From Micromonospora sp. KC723 (GTDB taxonomy: Bacteria > Actinomycetota > Actinomycetes > Mycobacteriales > Micromonosporaceae), in NCBI RefSeq assembly GCF_004348595.1, contig NZ_SMKD01000053.1, forward strand, positions 1 through 36,517: a stretch of 36,517 nt of DNA, given 5' to 3'. A model generated the notes under the pieces. That model had not been told where the DNA came from. It did not search any database and worked only from the letters and a program-made list of their open reading frames with translations. The number at the start of each line of letters is the position of its first letter. Position 1 is the first letter of the stretch. Below are positions 8,544 to 20,836 of the stretch, piece after piece. The position numbers and the translations under genes were made by a program.

Positions 8544-9032
8544 GTGCTGAGCATCGACCGGTCGATCGTCGAGGCGATCGTCGCCCACGCGCGTCGGGAC
8601 CACCCCGACGAGGCGTGCGGCGTGGTCGCCGGTCCCGCCGGCAGCGACACCCCCACCCGGCACATCCCGATGGACAACGCCGCGCGCTCGATGACCTTCT
8701 ACGAGTTCGACTCGATGGAGCAGCTGCGCGTGTGGCGGGAGATGGACGACCGCGACGAGGAACCGGTCGTCATCTACCACTCGCACACCGCGACGGAGGC
8801 GTACCCGTCCCGCACGGACATCTCCTTCGCCGGCGAGCCCGGGGCCCACTACCTGCTGGTCTCCACCCGCGAGCCCGACACGGAGGAGATCCGCTCCTTC
8901 CGGATCGTCGACGGCGTGGTGACCGAGGAGCCGGTGCGGATCGTGGACGCCGCCGTTGACCCGCACGCGGTGCAGTCCTACATGTTCGGGCAGAGCCCGG
9001 CGACGGTCGACTACGAGTGTTCCGGCCGCTGA
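8544..9032 (+). CDS. mec: JAMM/MPN+ metalloprotease Mec (CysO-cysteine peptidase)
   Basis: Mec is a zinc JAMM-domain protease that in M. tuberculosis (Rv1334) releases cysteine from the CysO-cysteine adduct made by CysM. The 162-residue product has the full JAMM signature. An early glutamate lies in HPDEACGVVAG (about residues 20-30), and HSH-x7-S-x2-D runs through HSHTATEAYPSRTD (about 80-93), so all metal and catalytic ligands are present. The GTG at 8544 is chosen because a TAGGCT box precedes it by seven bases. The next genes are cysO and cysM, its substrate and partner. Because this CysO has a tail beyond its diglycine, Mec may also be the enzyme that trims that tail; this second role is inference. 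Confidence 0.93.
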   Translation: MLSIDRSIVEAIVAHARRDHPDEACGVVAGPAGSDTPTRHIPMDNAARSMTFYEFDSMEQLRVWREMDDRDEEPVVIYHSHTATEAYPSRTDISFAGEPGAHYLLVSTREPDTEEIRSFRIVDGVVTEEPVRIVDAAVDPHAVQSYMFGQSPATVDYECSGR

Positions 9033-10442
<1,410 letters not shown>

Positions 10443-10450
10443 GCGCCCGA

Positions 10451-10489
10451 CCACGCGGCCGGCGGGCGGGACCACCGCCGGCCGCGTGG
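10451..10489 (+). terminator. hairpin terminator after cysM
   Basis: A perfect 15-bp stem, ccacgcggccggcgg (10451-10465) paired with 10475-10489 across a 9-base loop, begins eight bases after the cysM stop. There is no T-run, which is common for terminators in high-GC actinobacteria. Confidence 0.75.
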
Positions 10490-10524
10490 GTGTCACGTTG
10501 ATGACAAGTTCCAGCAGATGATTC

Positions 10525-10558
10525 TTGCCCCGCCGTCGCTGCGCGTAGGCTGCCGAGC
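10525..10558 (+). promoter_or_regulatory. candidate promoter for the MBL-rph-rdgB unit
   Basis: TTGCCC (10525-10530) and TAGGCT (10546-10551) are spaced 15 bases apart, a little short. Seven bases after TAGGCT comes a GTG that opens a 27-codon reading frame running into the MBL gene. The arrangement matches the leaderless boxes at mec and pncB. Confidence 0.45.
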
Positions 10559-10642
10559 GTGGCGTACGCGTCGGTAGAGATCATCGGCGGTACTGACACC
10601 GGCGTGTCGACTACGGTGAGTGACAGCGGGGCGACCGGATGA
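10559..10642 (+). CDS. possible leaderless 27-codon leader ORF coupled to the MBL gene
   Basis: This is a short reading frame from GTG at 10559 to TGA at 10642; the TGA overlaps the ATG of the MBL gene (ATGA). It starts where transcription should start from the TAGGCT box, so it could be translated leaderless and re-initiate into the next gene. The encoded peptide (begins MAYASVEIIGGTDTGVS) is rich in Gly, Thr and Ser. Most third positions are G or C but less strictly than in neighbouring genes. It has no run of one amino acid that would suggest classic attenuation. I do not recognise a family. It could be a real leader peptide or chance. A weak ribosome site, GCGGGGCG, precedes the MBL ATG, so coupling would help its translation. 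Confidence 0.4.
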   Translation: MAYASVEIIGGTDTGVSTTVSDSGATG

Positions 10643-11385
10643 GACTGATGGTGCTCGGCTGCGCGGGCAGCTTCCCCGGCCCCGAGTCCCCCTGCTCCGC
10701 CTACCTGATCGAGGCGGAGGGGTTCCGGCTGCTGGTGGACTTCGGCTCCGGGGCGCTGTCGACCCTCCAGCGCTACGCGGGCCTGCACGCCCCGGACGCC
10801 ATCCTCCTCACCCACCTGCACTGCGACCACATCCTCGACGCCGCGTCGTACGTGGTGGTCCGCCGGTACGCCCCGGACGGCCCGTATCCGCCGCTGCCGG
10901 TGTACGCCCCCTCCGGTGCTCCGGACCGGCTCGCCGCCGTGTACGGCCAGGAGGACAACACCGTCGAGGACGTCTACCAGTTCTACAGCCTCCAGCCGGG
11001 CACCTTCCCCATCGGCCCGTTCACCGTCACCGTGGACCGGATGAACCATCCCGTCGAGACGTACGGCGTGCGGCTGGAACACGGCGGCCGGGTGCTCTGC
11101 TACTCCTCGGACACCGCCCCCTGCGAATCCCTGCTGCGGCTGGCGCAGGGCGCTGACGTCTTCCTCTGCGAGGCCAGCTACCTGGACGGCGTCGAGAACC
11201 CGCCGGACCTGCACCTGACCGGCCGGGAGGCCGGCGAGGCCGCCACCAAGGCGGGGGTGGGCCGGCTGTTGCTGACCCATCTGGTGGTGGCCTGGGGCAG
11301 CGAGTCGCACACCGTCGAGGCGGCGTCGTCGGCGTACGCGGGGCCGGTGGAAGTGGTCCGGGCCGGGGCCGCGTACGACGTCTGA
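10639..11385 (+). CDS. metallo-beta-lactamase-fold hydrolase, Rv1339-type cyclic-nucleotide phosphodiesterase
   Basis: This is a 248-residue MBL-fold protein with the metal motif HLHCDH at 59-64, and further ligands expected in DRMNHPVET, SSDTAPCE and the late LLTHL. The beginning MRLMVLGCAGSFPGPESPCSAYLIE is the typical opening of this family. Its place between the cysM unit and rph-rdgB equals that of Rv1339, which has been reported to be an atypical class II cAMP phosphodiesterase in mycobacteria. By that relation it probably lowers cAMP, but substrate preference cannot be read from the motifs, and RNase Z-like or other activities remain possible. The ATG overlaps the stop of a short upstream frame. 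rph follows after 65 bases with its own -10-like box. Confidence 0.85.
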   Translation: MRLMVLGCAGSFPGPESPCSAYLIEAEGFRLLVDFGSGALSTLQRYAGLHAPDAILLTHLHCDHILDAASYVVVRRYAPDGPYPPLPVYAPSGAPDRLAAVYGQEDNTVEDVYQFYSLQPGTFPIGPFTVTVDRMNHPVETYGVRLEHGGRVLCYSSDTAPCESLLRLAQGADVFLCEASYLDGVENPPDLHLTGREAGEAATKAGVGRLLLTHLVVAWGSESHTVEAASSAYAGPVEVVRAGAAYDV

Positions 11386-11438
11386 GACACGGGCTACGGG
11401 CCGGGGGCACCCGGCAGCGGGTCGATCATCCGACCGCA

Positions 11439-11450
11439 TAGGGTGCAGGG
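11439..11450 (+). promoter_or_regulatory. leaderless-type -10 box for rph
   Basis: TAGGGT (11439-11444) is six bases before the ATG of rph. GCAGGG directly before the ATG is too close to act as a normal ribosome site. The pattern matches the other leaderless-type starts in the window. Confidence 0.4.
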
Positions 11451-12179
11451 ATGGCGCGACCTGACGGGCGGCTGCCCGACCACCTTCGACCGGTGACCCT
11501 GACCCGGGGCTGGAGCACCCATCCGGAGGGTTCCGTGCTCGTCGAGTTCGGCGACACCCGGGTGCTCTGCACCGCCAGCGTCACCGAGGGCGTGCCCCGC
11601 TGGCGCAAGGGCTCCGGGCTCGGTTGGGTGACCGCCGAGTACGCGATGCTGCCCCGGGCCACGAACACCCGCTCCGACCGGGAGAGCGTCCGCGGGAAGG
11701 TCGGTGGCCGCACCCACGAGATCTCCCGGCTGATCGGCCGGAGCCTGCGCGCCAGCATCGACCTGAAGGCGCTCGGCGAGAACTCGATCGTGCTCGACTG
11801 CGACGTGCTCCAGGCCGACGGCGGCACCCGCACGGCCGCGATCACCGGCGCGTACGTGGCGTTGCACGACGCGGTGACCTGGCTGGCCGCCCGCCGGTCG
11901 CTGGCCGGGAAGCCGGAGAAGGTCATGCACCGGTCGGTGGCCGCGGTGAGCGTCGGCATCGTCGCCGGCGAGCCGAGGCTGGACCTGAACTACGCCGAGG
12001 ACGTCGCCGCCGAGGTGGACATGAACGTGGTCTGCACCGGCACCGGCGACTTCGTCGAGGTGCAGGGGACCGGGGAGGACGGCGTCTTCTCCCGAAGGCA
12101 GTTGGACGCGCTGCTCGACCTGGGTCTGGCAGGCTGTCTGGAACTGGCCGAGGCGCAGCGCAAGGCGCTCTCGTCGTGA
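11451..12179 (+). CDS. rph: ribonuclease PH
   Basis: RNase PH is a phosphate-dependent 3'-5' exoribonuclease that trims tRNA 3' ends, forming a hexameric ring in the cytosol. It has 242 residues, the standard length. Family hallmarks are the N-terminal [18 protein letters not shown], the phosphate-binding [21 protein letters not shown] region (with R and GR pairs), and the core [22 protein letters not shown] with its catalytic aspartates. [17 protein letters not shown] closes the active-site domain. It is followed 52 bases later by rdgB, as in M. tuberculosis (rphA-rdgB) and many other bacteria. The protein appears intact. Confidence 0.96.
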   Translation: MARPDGRLPDHLRPVTLTRGWSTHPEGSVLVEFGDTRVLCTASVTEGVPRWRKGSGLGWVTAEYAMLPRATNTRSDRESVRGKVGGRTHEISRLIGRSLRASIDLKALGENSIVLDCDVLQADGGTRTAAITGAYVALHDAVTWLAARRSLAGKPEKVMHRSVAAVSVGIVAGEPRLDLNYAEDVAAEVDMNVVCTGTGDFVEVQGTGEDGVFSRRQLDALLDLGLAGCLELAEAQRKALSS

Positions 12180-12231
12180 GCGCGACGGGTTGGCCCGCGC
12201 GCCTGGTAGTCGCGAACGAAGGTGACCCATC

Positions 12232-12846
12232 ATGAACAAGGTCCTGCTCGCCACCCGTAACCGCAAGAAGCTCGTCGAGCTCCAGCGGATTCTCGACGGG
12301 GCGCTCGGCGCACACCGGATCGCCCTGGTCGGGCTGGACGACGTCGAGGAGTACCCGGAGCTGCCGGAGAGCGGCCTGACCTTCGGCGAGAACGCCCTGA
12401 TCAAGGCGCGGGAGGGTTGCCGGCGGACCGGCCTGCCGACCATCGCCGACGACTCCGGCATCGCCGTGGACGCGCTCAACGGCATGCCGGGGGTGTTCAG
12501 CGCCCGGTGGGCCGGCCGGCACGGCGACGACCGGGCCAACCTCCAGCTCCTGCTCGACCAGATCGCCGACCTGCCGGACGAGCACCGCGGCGCGTCGTTC
12601 GTCTGCACCGTCGCGCTGGTGCTGCCCGGCGGCAAGGAGCACCTGGTCGACGGCCGGCAGAGCGGTCGGCTGCTGCGCGCGCCACGCGGCGAGGGCGGCT
12701 TCGGATACGACCCGATCTTCCTCGGCGACGGCCAGGAGCGGACCAACGCCGAGCTGACCCCGGACGAGAAGGACGCGATCAGCCACCGCGGCAAGGCGCT
12801 GCGCGAGCTGGCCAAGCTGGTCGCGAAGGTGCTCCCGCAGGTCTGA
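12232..12846 (+). CDS. rdgB: XTP/dITP pyrophosphatase RdgB (HAM1 family)
   Basis: RdgB hydrolyses dITP, ITP and XTP to monophosphates, keeping deaminated purines out of DNA and RNA. The protein is 204 residues. Motifs in order are LATRNRKKLVEL at the N-terminus, SGLTFGENALIKA near 47-59, the metal-binding ADDSGIAVDALNGMPGVFSARWAG near 69-92, GEGGFGYDPIFL near 152-163, and KDAISHRGKAL near 180-190. All are as expected for the family. AAGGTGA six bases before the ATG is a good ribosome-binding site. The gene closes the clpS-to-rdgB block, and a hairpin shared with the convergent hutH follows. Confidence 0.96.
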   Translation: MNKVLLATRNRKKLVELQRILDGALGAHRIALVGLDDVEEYPELPESGLTFGENALIKAREGCRRTGLPTIADDSGIAVDALNGMPGVFSARWAGRHGDDRANLQLLLDQIADLPDEHRGASFVCTVALVLPGGKEHLVDGRQSGRLLRAPRGEGGFGYDPIFLGDGQERTNAELTPDEKDAISHRGKALRELAKLVAKVLPQV

Positions 12847-12856
12847 TTCGGCTGCG

Positions 12857-12888
12857 CCCGCCCCGGCCGCGTCGTGAGCCGGGGCGGG
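12857..12888. terminator. bidirectional terminator between rdgB and hutH
   Basis: A perfect 11-bp stem, cccgccccggc paired with gccggggcggg, has a 10-base loop (12868-12877). It sits in the 53-base gap between two convergent genes, so it can end transcription from both sides. Confidence 0.75.
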
Positions 12889-12899
12889 ACACGATTGGT

Positions 12900-14438
12900 T
12901 CACCCGAGCGGGCCGACCTCCCGTTCGATCGCCGCCCGCAGCTCCGGTCCGGCCAGCACCGTCCGGGCCGCCTCCAGCACCGGGGCGAGGAAGACGTCCG
13001 GCCCCGGTTCGCCGGCGATCCCGCCCAGCGCGGCGACGGCCTCCCGCCCGGCCGGGGACGGCGTCAGCGGCGCGCGCAGCTGCAACCCGCGTACGGCGGC
13101 CAGCAACTCCACCGCGAGCAGGCTGGTCAGGTTGTCCAGCACGGCACGCAGCTTCTTGGTCGCCGCCCAGCCCATCGAGACGTGGTCCTCCTGCATGCCG
13201 CTGGTGGGCAACGAGTCGACCGAGGCGGGCGCGGCGAGCCGGCGGTTCTCCGCGACGATCCCGGCGGCCGTGTACTGGGCGATCATCAGCCCGGAGTTGA
13301 CCCCGGCGTCGGGGGACAGGAACGCCGGCAGGTCCCGGTTGCGGGCCACGTCCAGCAGCCGGTCGACCCGGCGCTCGGCGATCGCGCCCACCTCGGCTGC
13401 GGCGATGGCCAGGTAGTCGGCGGCGAAACCGAGCGGCGCGCCGTGGAAGTTGCCGGTGGACTCGACCCGCCCGTCCGGCAGCACCACCGGGTTGTCCACC
13501 ACCGACAGCAGCTCCCGGGCCGCGACCGTCTCGGCGAAGTCGAGGGTGTCCCGGGCCGCGCCGGCCACCTGCGGCGCGCACCGCATCGAGTACGCGTCCT
13601 GCACGGCGTGGGCCAGGTCGTCGCGGTGCGAGTCCATCACCGCCGAGTCCTGCAACAGCCGGTGGATGTTCGCCGCCGACGCCGCCTGCCCGGGGTGCGG
13701 CCGGATGGCGTGCAGCTCCGGCAGGAACGGCCGTTCCGAGCCGAGCATCGCCTCGATCGCCAACGCCGCCGTCACGTCGGCCATGGTGAACAGGTGCCGG
13801 GCGTCCTGGATGGCCAGCAGCAGCATGCCGAGCATCCCGTCGGTGCCGTTGATCAGGGCCAGCCCTTCCTTGGCGGCCAACGCGACCGGCGCCAGCCCGG
13901 TCCGGCGCAGCGCGTCGGCGGCGGGCACCCGCTCGCCGGCCGGGCCGAGCACCCAACCCTCGCCGAGCAGCACCAGCGCGCAGTGGGCCAGCGGCGCCAG
14001 GTCGCCGGAGGCACCGAGCGAGCCGTGCTCCGGCACCCACGGGGTGACCTCGTGGTTGAGCAGGTCGACCAGGGCCTGGGCGACCAACGGCCGCACGCCG
14101 GAGCGGCCGAGCGCGAGGGAGCGTACCCGCAGCAGCATCATCGCCCGGACCACCTCGCGGGGCATCGGGGCGCCGATCCCGGCGGCGTGCGAGCGGATCA
14201 GCGCGTGCTGGAGTTCGGCCCGCCGCCCGGGTGCGACGAACGTGTTGGCCAGGGCGCCGAAACCGGTGGAGACGCCGTACACGGGACGGCCGGCGGCCTC
14301 GATGCCGTCCACGATGGACCGGCTAGCCGCCATCGCCTCGACGGTCGACGGGGCGAGAACGACCTTGGCGGCGCCCCGTGCCACGGCGAGCACGTCGGCG
14401 GGGGAGATCCCGGCGGGCTGGACAGTCACGTTCGTCAT
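12900..14438 (-). CDS. hutH: histidine ammonia-lyase HutH
   Basis: HutH converts L-histidine to trans-urocanate and ammonia, the first step of histidine breakdown. It has 512 residues, the family norm. The self-made MIO prosthetic group forms from A143-S144-G145 in [14 protein letters not shown]. The N-terminal YGVSTGFG (54-61) supplies the catalytic tyrosine Y54. Both positions align with Pseudomonas HutH (Y53, S143). The ATG overlaps the hutI stop (ATGA), and this is the last gene of the six-gene hut operon, ending at the terminator shared with rdgB. A related tyrosine or phenylalanine lyase is unlikely given the hut context. Confidence 0.96.
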   Translation of the reverse strand: MTNVTVQPAGISPADVLAVARGAAKVVLAPSTVEAMAASRSIVDGIEAAGRPVYGVSTGFGALANTFVAPGRRAELQHALIRSHAAGIGAPMPREVVRAMMLLRVRSLALGRSGVRPLVAQALVDLLNHEVTPWVPEHGSLGASGDLAPLAHCALVLLGEGWVLGPAGERVPAADALRRTGLAPVALAAKEGLALINGTDGMLGMLLLAIQDARHLFTMADVTAALAIEAMLGSERPFLPELHAIRPHPGQAASAANIHRLLQDSAVMDSHRDDLAHAVQDAYSMRCAPQVAGAARDTLDFAETVAARELLSVVDNPVVLPDGRVESTGNFHGAPLGFAADYLAIAAAEVGAIAERRVDRLLDVARNRDLPAFLSPDAGVNSGLMIAQYTAAGIVAENRRLAAPASVDSLPTSGMQEDHVSMGWAATKKLRAVLDNLTSLLAVELLAAVRGLQLRAPLTPSPAGREAVAALGGIAGEPGPDVFLAPVLEAARTVLAGPELRAAIEREVGPLG

Positions 14439-15697
14439 TGCGGCACTCCGTGGTGCAGGACCCGGCGGATCAGGGGAACACCGGGCCGGTAGGCCAGGTG
14501 CAGGTGGGACGGGGCGTCGAGGATCATCAGGTCGGCCCGAGCGCCGGGCCGCAGCACGCCGACGTCGTCGCGGCGCAGCGCCCGCGCCCCGCCGGCGGTC
14601 GCCGCCCAGACGGCCTCCGCCGGGGTCATCCGCATCTCGCGTACGGCGAGCGCCACGCAGAACGGCATCGACGAGGTGTACGACGAGCCGGGGTTGCAGT
14701 CGGTGGCCAGCGCCACGGTGACCCCCGCGTCGAGCAGCCGACGCGCGTCCGGGTACGGCGAACGGGTGGAGAACTCGGCGCCGGGCAGCAGGGTGGCGAC
14801 CGTGGTGGTCACCGCCCCGGACGTCCAGTCCACGCTGGTCGAGGCGAGGGCGTCGACGTCGGCGTCGGTCAGGTGGGTGCAGTGGTCGACGCTGGCCGCG
14901 CCGAGCTCCACCCCGAGTCGCACGCCCGGCCCGGGGCCGAGCTGGTTGGCGTGCACCCGCGCGCCCAACCCGACCGCCTGCCCGCAGGCGAGGATCGCCC
15001 GGGCGTGGTCGACGTCGAACGCCCCCCGCTCGCAGAACACGTCGATCCAGCGGGCGTACGGGGCGGCGGCGGCGAGCATCGGCCCGCAGACCAGGCCCAC
15101 GTAGTCGTCCGGTCGGTCGGCGTACTCGGTCGGGACCACGTGCGCGCCGAGGAAGGTGGTGTCCTCGCTGACCTCGGCGGCGATCCGCAGCGAGCGGGCC
15201 TCGTCGGCGACGGTGAGCCCGTACCCGCTCTTGATCTCCAAGGTGGTGGTGCCCTGGCGCATCGCCTCGCCGCGGAGCCGGCGTACCGTGGCCCGCAACT
15301 CGTCGTCGGTCGCCGCGCGGGTCGCCCCGACGGTGGTGCGGATGCCGCCCCCGGTGTACGGCTGGCCGGCCATCCGGGCGGCGAACTCGGCAGCCCGGTC
15401 CCCGGCGAAGACCAGGTGCGCGTGGCTGTCCACGAAACCCGGCAGCACCGCCCCGCCCTCGGCGTCGATCCGCCGGTCGGCGGCGGGCGCGTCCCGGGCC
15501 GGCCCGGTCCAGACCACCTGCCCGTCCTCGACCAGCAGCGCGGCGTCCCGGCGCAGGCCCAGCGGGCCGTCCCCGTCGGCGACGTTGGTGACCAACTCTC
15601 CGATGTTGTCCACCAGCAGGCTGCCGGTGCCCCGGGCCGCCCGTCCGACGGGTGGGCCCGGCCTGGTCACCCGGCGTGCCCAGTCGCCGGGGGTCAC
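14435..15697 (-). CDS. hutI: imidazolonepropionase HutI
   Basis: HutI opens the ring of 4-imidazolone-5-propionate to N-formimidoyl-L-glutamate, step three of histidine degradation. The 420-residue amidohydrolase-fold protein shows the metal ligands H92 and H94 in [12 protein letters not shown], the family-specific K156 in LEIKSGYG, H249 in VHANQL, H272 in VDHCTHL and D333 in ATDCNPGS. The GTG at 15697 is the start: it overlaps the hutF stop (GTGA), and AGGAGG lies seven bases upstream at 15710-15705, the best ribosome site in the operon. Longer in-frame extensions upstream are antisense-like noise inside hutF. The end overlaps the hutH ATG. All catalytic residues look intact. Confidence 0.95.
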   Translation of the reverse strand: MTPGDWARRVTRPGPPVGRAARGTGSLLVDNIGELVTNVADGDGPLGLRRDAALLVEDGQVVWTGPARDAPAADRRIDAEGGAVLPGFVDSHAHLVFAGDRAAEFAARMAGQPYTGGGIRTTVGATRAATDDELRATVRRLRGEAMRQGTTTLEIKSGYGLTVADEARSLRIAAEVSEDTTFLGAHVVPTEYADRPDDYVGLVCGPMLAAAAPYARWIDVFCERGAFDVDHARAILACGQAVGLGARVHANQLGPGPGVRLGVELGAASVDHCTHLTDADVDALASTSVDWTSGAVTTTVATLLPGAEFSTRSPYPDARRLLDAGVTVALATDCNPGSSYTSSMPFCVALAVREMRMTPAEAVWAATAGGARALRRDDVGVLRPGARADLMILDAPSHLHLAYRPGVPLIRRVLHHGVPQ

Positions 15698-17040
15698 CCG
15701 ATCACCTCCTCGACGGTGGCCCGCAGCTCGACCGGGACGTCCACCGTCAGGTGCCGCCCGTCCCGCACCACCACCCGGCCGTCCACCACCACCTGCGTCA
15801 CGTCGGCGGCGGTGGCCGCGAAGAACGCCCCGACCGGCGGCACCCCGGCGGTGCGGGCGCTGTCGAGCCGGACGGTGACCAGGTCGGCGCGCATCCCCAC
15901 GGCGAGCTGGCCGGCGTCGCCCCAGCCCAGCGCGGCGTGCCCGGCCACGGTGGCGGCGGTCAGCAGCTCGGCGGGCGTGAAGTGCCCGCGCCGCCGGGTG
16001 CGCAGCCGCTCGTCCAACTCCACCGCGCGGGCCTCCTCGAACAGGTCGACCACGGCGTGGCTGTCGCTGCCGAGGCTGAGCGGGCTGCCGGCCTCGGCCA
16101 TCCGGCGGGCCGGGCCGATCCCGTCGGCCAGGTCGCGTTCGGTGGTGGGGCAGAGGCAGACGCCGGTGCGGCTCTCCCCGAGCAGTGTCACGTCCGCACT
16201 CGTGGGATGGGTGGCGTGCACGGCGGTGGTGTGCCGGCCCAGCACCCCGTGGTCGGCGAGCAGCCGGGTCGGGGTGCACCCGTGCACCGCCCGGCAGGCG
16301 TCGTTCTCGGCGGGCTGCTCCGACAGGTGCACGTGCAGCGGCACGCCGTGCCGGTCGGCCCAGCCGGCCACCGTGGCGAGCTGCTCCGCCGGTACCGCGC
16401 GCACCGAGTGGATCGCCGCGCCGACCCGGACGTGGTCGTCCTCCGGCGTGAACGCGCCGGCCCGCTCCGCCCAGCGCAGCGCGTCCCCGTCACCGAACCG
16501 CCGCTGCGGCCCGACCAGCGGCGCACCGTCCACGGCGGAGGTCAGGTAGCAGGCGTCCAGCAGGGTGAGCCGGACCCCGGCGTGCGCGGCGGCCTCGACC
16601 AGCGCGGCGGACATCGCGTTCGGGTCGTCGTACGGGGTGCCGTCGGGGCCGTGGTGCAGGTAGTGGAACTCGCCCACACAGGTGATCCCCGCCTGAGCCA
16701 TCTCGGCGTACGCGGCCCGGGCCAAAGCCAGGTACGAGTCCGGGTCGAGTCGCCCCGCCACCTCGTACATGACGTCCCGCCACGTCCAGAAGTCACCCCG
16801 ACCGCCCTGGGTGCGCCCGCGCAGCGCCCGGTGGAAGGCGTGCGAGTGGGCGTTGGCCAGGCCCGGCAGGGTGAGGCCGGGCAGCCGCACCGCGTCGCCG
16901 AGCACCTCCACCCCGGCCGTCGGCCCGCCCACGGGCAGCGGGGTGACGGCGCTGATCCGCCCGCCGTCGGTCTCGACCAGCACGTCGGGGGTGGGTTCGG
17001 CGTGGTCGGGCAGCCAGGCGTACTCGGCCAGCCATCTCAT
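15694..17040 (-). CDS. hutF: formimidoylglutamate deiminase HutF
   Basis: HutF removes ammonia from N-formimidoyl-L-glutamate, giving N-formyl-L-glutamate. This marks the five-step hut route, as opposed to direct formiminoglutamase HutG. The product is 448 residues in the amidohydrolase superfamily. Visible ligands are H65 and H67 in [13 protein letters not shown], the [10 protein letters not shown] strand, [14 protein letters not shown] in the middle, THPTSAD, and the late [26 protein letters not shown] typical of HutF. The ATG at 17040 is chosen because it overlaps the TGA of the upstream M20 gene (ATGA); an ATG two codons earlier (17046) is possible. Its product needs a deformylase, probably the M20 enzyme next door. 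Confidence 0.94.
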   Translation of the reverse strand: MRWLAEYAWLPDHAEPTPDVLVETDGGRISAVTPLPVGGPTAGVEVLGDAVRLPGLTLPGLANAHSHAFHRALRGRTQGGRGDFWTWRDVMYEVAGRLDPDSYLALARAAYAEMAQAGITCVGEFHYLHHGPDGTPYDDPNAMSAALVEAAAHAGVRLTLLDACYLTSAVDGAPLVGPQRRFGDGDALRWAERAGAFTPEDDHVRVGAAIHSVRAVPAEQLATVAGWADRHGVPLHVHLSEQPAENDACRAVHGCTPTRLLADHGVLGRHTTAVHATHPTSADVTLLGESRTGVCLCPTTERDLADGIGPARRMAEAGSPLSLGSDSHAVVDLFEEARAVELDERLRTRRRGHFTPAELLTAATVAGHAALGWGDAGQLAVGMRADLVTVRLDSARTAGVPPVGAFFAATAADVTQVVVDGRVVVRDGRHLTVDVPVELRATVEEVIG

Positions 17041-18232
17041 CGGCATACCAGCTCCTCCAGCACCCGCGCCAGCGCGGTCACCCCGGCGGCGCAGTCGGCG
17101 TCGGTGGCGGACTCGGCGGGAGAGTGGGACACCCCGCTGGGATTGCGCACGAAGAGCATCGCGGTGGGCAGGTGCGCGGCGAGCACCCCGGCGTCGTGCC
17201 CGGCCCCGGTGGGCAGCACCGGGGCGTCGAGCAGCCCCGCCAGCCGGTCGGCCAGCCCGGCGTCGAACGCCACCGGTGCGGTCGCCGACTCCTCGGTGCA
17301 GGTCAACGCGGTGCCGTCTCGCCGAGCCCGCTCGGCGGCCTTGGCCCGCACCGCCTCGACCAGGCCGCGCAGGGTCTCCGGCTCGGCCGCCCGGGCGTCC
17401 AGCCAGCCGGTGACCGTCGACGGGATCGCGTTGGTGGCGTTCGGCGCGACGGCGACCCGGCCGATCGTGGCGTGCGCGTCACGCAGCCGGGCCTCCTTGT
17501 TCGCGGCGAGCACCGTGAACGCGTACGTCAGCATCGGGTCGCGGCGGTCGGCCATCCGGGTCGTACCGGCGTGGTTGCCCTCGCCGTGGAAGTCGAACCG
17601 CCACCGGCCGTGCGGCCAGATCGCGCTGGCCACCGCGACCGGGGAAGCCGCGTCGGCCAGCGCCCGGCCCTGCTCGACGTGCAGCTCCACGAAGGCGGTG
17701 AACCGGCCGAGCAGCCCGACGTCGCCGCCCGCGGGCCGCTCGCCCAGCGCCTCGGCGAAACTCACCCCGGCCGCGTCGCGCAGCCCGGCCGCGCGGTCGA
17801 CCGCGATCTGGCCGGTGAGCAGCCGCGACCCCAGGCAGGGTACGCCGAACCGGGCCCCCTCCTCCTCCACGAACGCGGCCACCGCCACCGGCCGGACCGG
17901 GGCGGCCCCGGCGGCCCGTAGCTCGTCCACGGCGAGGAAGGCGCTGACGATGCCGAGCGGCCCGTCGTACGCCCCGCCGTGCGGCACCGAGTCGAAGTGG
18001 CTGCCGGTGAGCACCGCGTCGCCTCCGGTGGGGTCGCCCCACCAGGCGAACAGGTTGCCGTTGCCGTCCCCGGTCACCGGCATGCCCCGCCGGTCGGCCT
18101 GGTCCCGGAACCACTCCCGCAGCCGCAGCTCCGGCTCGGTCAGCGCGTACCGCAGGTACCCGCCGCTGGCGGCGTCCCGCCCCACCGGGGCGATCTCGTC
18201 CCACAGCCGCCGGAACCGGACGGCCAGCTCAC

Positions 18233-18236
<4 letters not shown>
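17037..18236 (-). CDS. M20-family amidohydrolase in the hut operon (allantoate amidohydrolase-like)
   Basis: This zinc-dependent M20 peptidase-family amidohydrolase has 399 residues and would usually be labelled allantoate amidohydrolase or N-carbamoyl-amino-acid hydrolase. Metal-site motifs are [15 protein letters not shown] with H80 and D91, [10 protein letters not shown] with E124-E126, [10 protein letters not shown], and GAGHDAG near the C-terminus. The lid domain carries [16 protein letters not shown], typical of this subgroup. The ATG at 18236 overlaps the hutU stop, and the gene's stop overlaps the hutF start. No ureide-pathway gene is nearby. The operon makes N-formylglutamate by HutF and contains no HutG-type deformylase, so cleavage of N-formylglutamate to glutamate and formate is the likely role. 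That role is inference; a similar M20 gene is found in Streptomyces hut clusters. Confidence 0.85.
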
Positions 18237-19888
<1,652 letters not shown>

Positions 19889-19899
19889 TTCGACTCCTC

Positions 19900-20754
19900 T
19901 CAGCCGAGGAACAACTGACGACGGGCGGCGGACGACTCGAACGCCTCCAGGCGGGCCTGCGTGTCGGCCGGTGCGGCGTCGCAGATCGCCTGGAGGACCA
20001 CCATGGCCAGGGCCATCGGTGCGGTGTGCAGGTCGAAGACGAGACCGGTGCCGACGGCGGCGGGCAACACCAGCGTGGCGTGGTCGGCGGCGGGGCTGAC
20101 CGGCGAGTCGGTGATCGCGACGACGGTCAGTCCGGCGGCGCGGGCCTCCCGCAGCGCGTCGAACGTCTCCCTCGGGTAGCGGGGCAGGACGAAGGCGAGC
20201 AGGGCGCTCGCCCCGGCCGCCGCCGCCTGCTCCAGCCGGTCGGTGAGCAGGCTCCCGCCGTCGTCGAGCACCCGCACGTCGGTGTGCACCTTGGCGGCGA
20301 AGTAGGCGAAGTAGGCAGCCAGCGGCGCGGCGGCGCGCAGCCCGAGCACCGGCAACGGCCGGCTCGCCGCCAGCAGCCGCCCCGCCTCGGCGATCCTGCT
20401 CCGGTCGGCCAGCTCGCCAGCGAGCCGGTCCAGGTTGGCCATCTCGGCCCGGACCGCCTGTTGCAACTCGTTGCCGTCGTCGCTGCCGCCGCCGGTCGAC
20501 CCGGCGGCCAGCTCGCGCAGGCGGCGGCGCAGCGCCGGGTAACCGTCGTGGCCGAGCGCCATGGCGAACCGGGTCACCGAGGGTTGGCTCACCCCGGCCA
20601 ACTCGGCGACCTCGGCGGCCGACAGGTACGACACGGCGGTGGCGTGCTGCACCAGGCAGTGCGCGATGCGGCGCTGGGTGGGGGTGAGCCGCACGCCGTG
20701 GAACAGGTCGCGCACCCGTTCGGTCGGCACCCCCACGGCAGCGCTTTCATTCAT
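19900..20754 (-). CDS. RpiR/MurR-family regulator, probable hut operon regulator
   Basis: This 284-residue regulator has an N-terminal RpiR-type helix-turn-helix (about 15-90). The recognition part is [38 protein letters not shown]-terminal SIS sugar-phosphate-isomerase-like domain (about 120-265) is where family members bind their effector. It is the first gene of the hut operon and lies 11 bases before hutU, so it should control its own operon. The effector could be urocanate or another pathway intermediate, in place of the sugar phosphates usual for the family; this is inferred. The ATG at 20754 lies inside an inverted-repeat promoter region and six bases after a TAGAGT box, so the message is probably leaderless. 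Whether it represses or activates cannot be told. Confidence 0.88.
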   Translation of the reverse strand: MNESAAVGVPTERVRDLFHGVRLTPTQRRIAHCLVQHATAVSYLSAAEVAELAGVSQPSVTRFAMALGHDGYPALRRRLRELAAGSTGGGSDDGNELQQAVRAEMANLDRLAGELADRSRIAEAGRLLAASRPLPVLGLRAAAPLAAYFAYFAAKVHTDVRVLDDGGSLLTDRLEQAAAAGASALLAFVLPRYPRETFDALREARAAGLTVVAITDSPVSPAADHATLVLPAAVGTGLVFDLHTAPMALAMVVLQAICDAAPADTQARLEAFESSAARRQLFLG

Positions 20755-20790
20755 GCACAGACTCTATGCATGAAAACTTTCACCACGCAA
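20751..20790 (-). promoter_or_regulatory. hut operon promoter with nested operator palindromes
   Basis: On the minus strand TTGCGT (20790-20785), 18 bases, and TAGAGT (20766-20761) form a promoter, followed six bases later by the hutR ATG. TCATGCA (20751-20757) and TGCATGA (20767-20773) flank the -10 box as a perfect inverted repeat. TGAAA-AC-TTTCA (20771-20782), a second palindrome, lies in the spacer. A bound dimer at either would block or shape RNA polymerase binding. TTTCA recurs at 20745-20749 inside the gene start. The binding protein is inferred to be the RpiR regulator. Confidence 0.65.
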
Positions 20791-20836
20791 CCGTCCGGAC
20801 CGGCGACGCCGTGCGGCTCGACGACACCCGACGGGC

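Noticed and set aside
12417..14492. Plus-strand frame covering rdgB and the antisense of hutH
   Set aside because: It crosses a convergent gene boundary and a strong terminator, and both real genes are fully supported.
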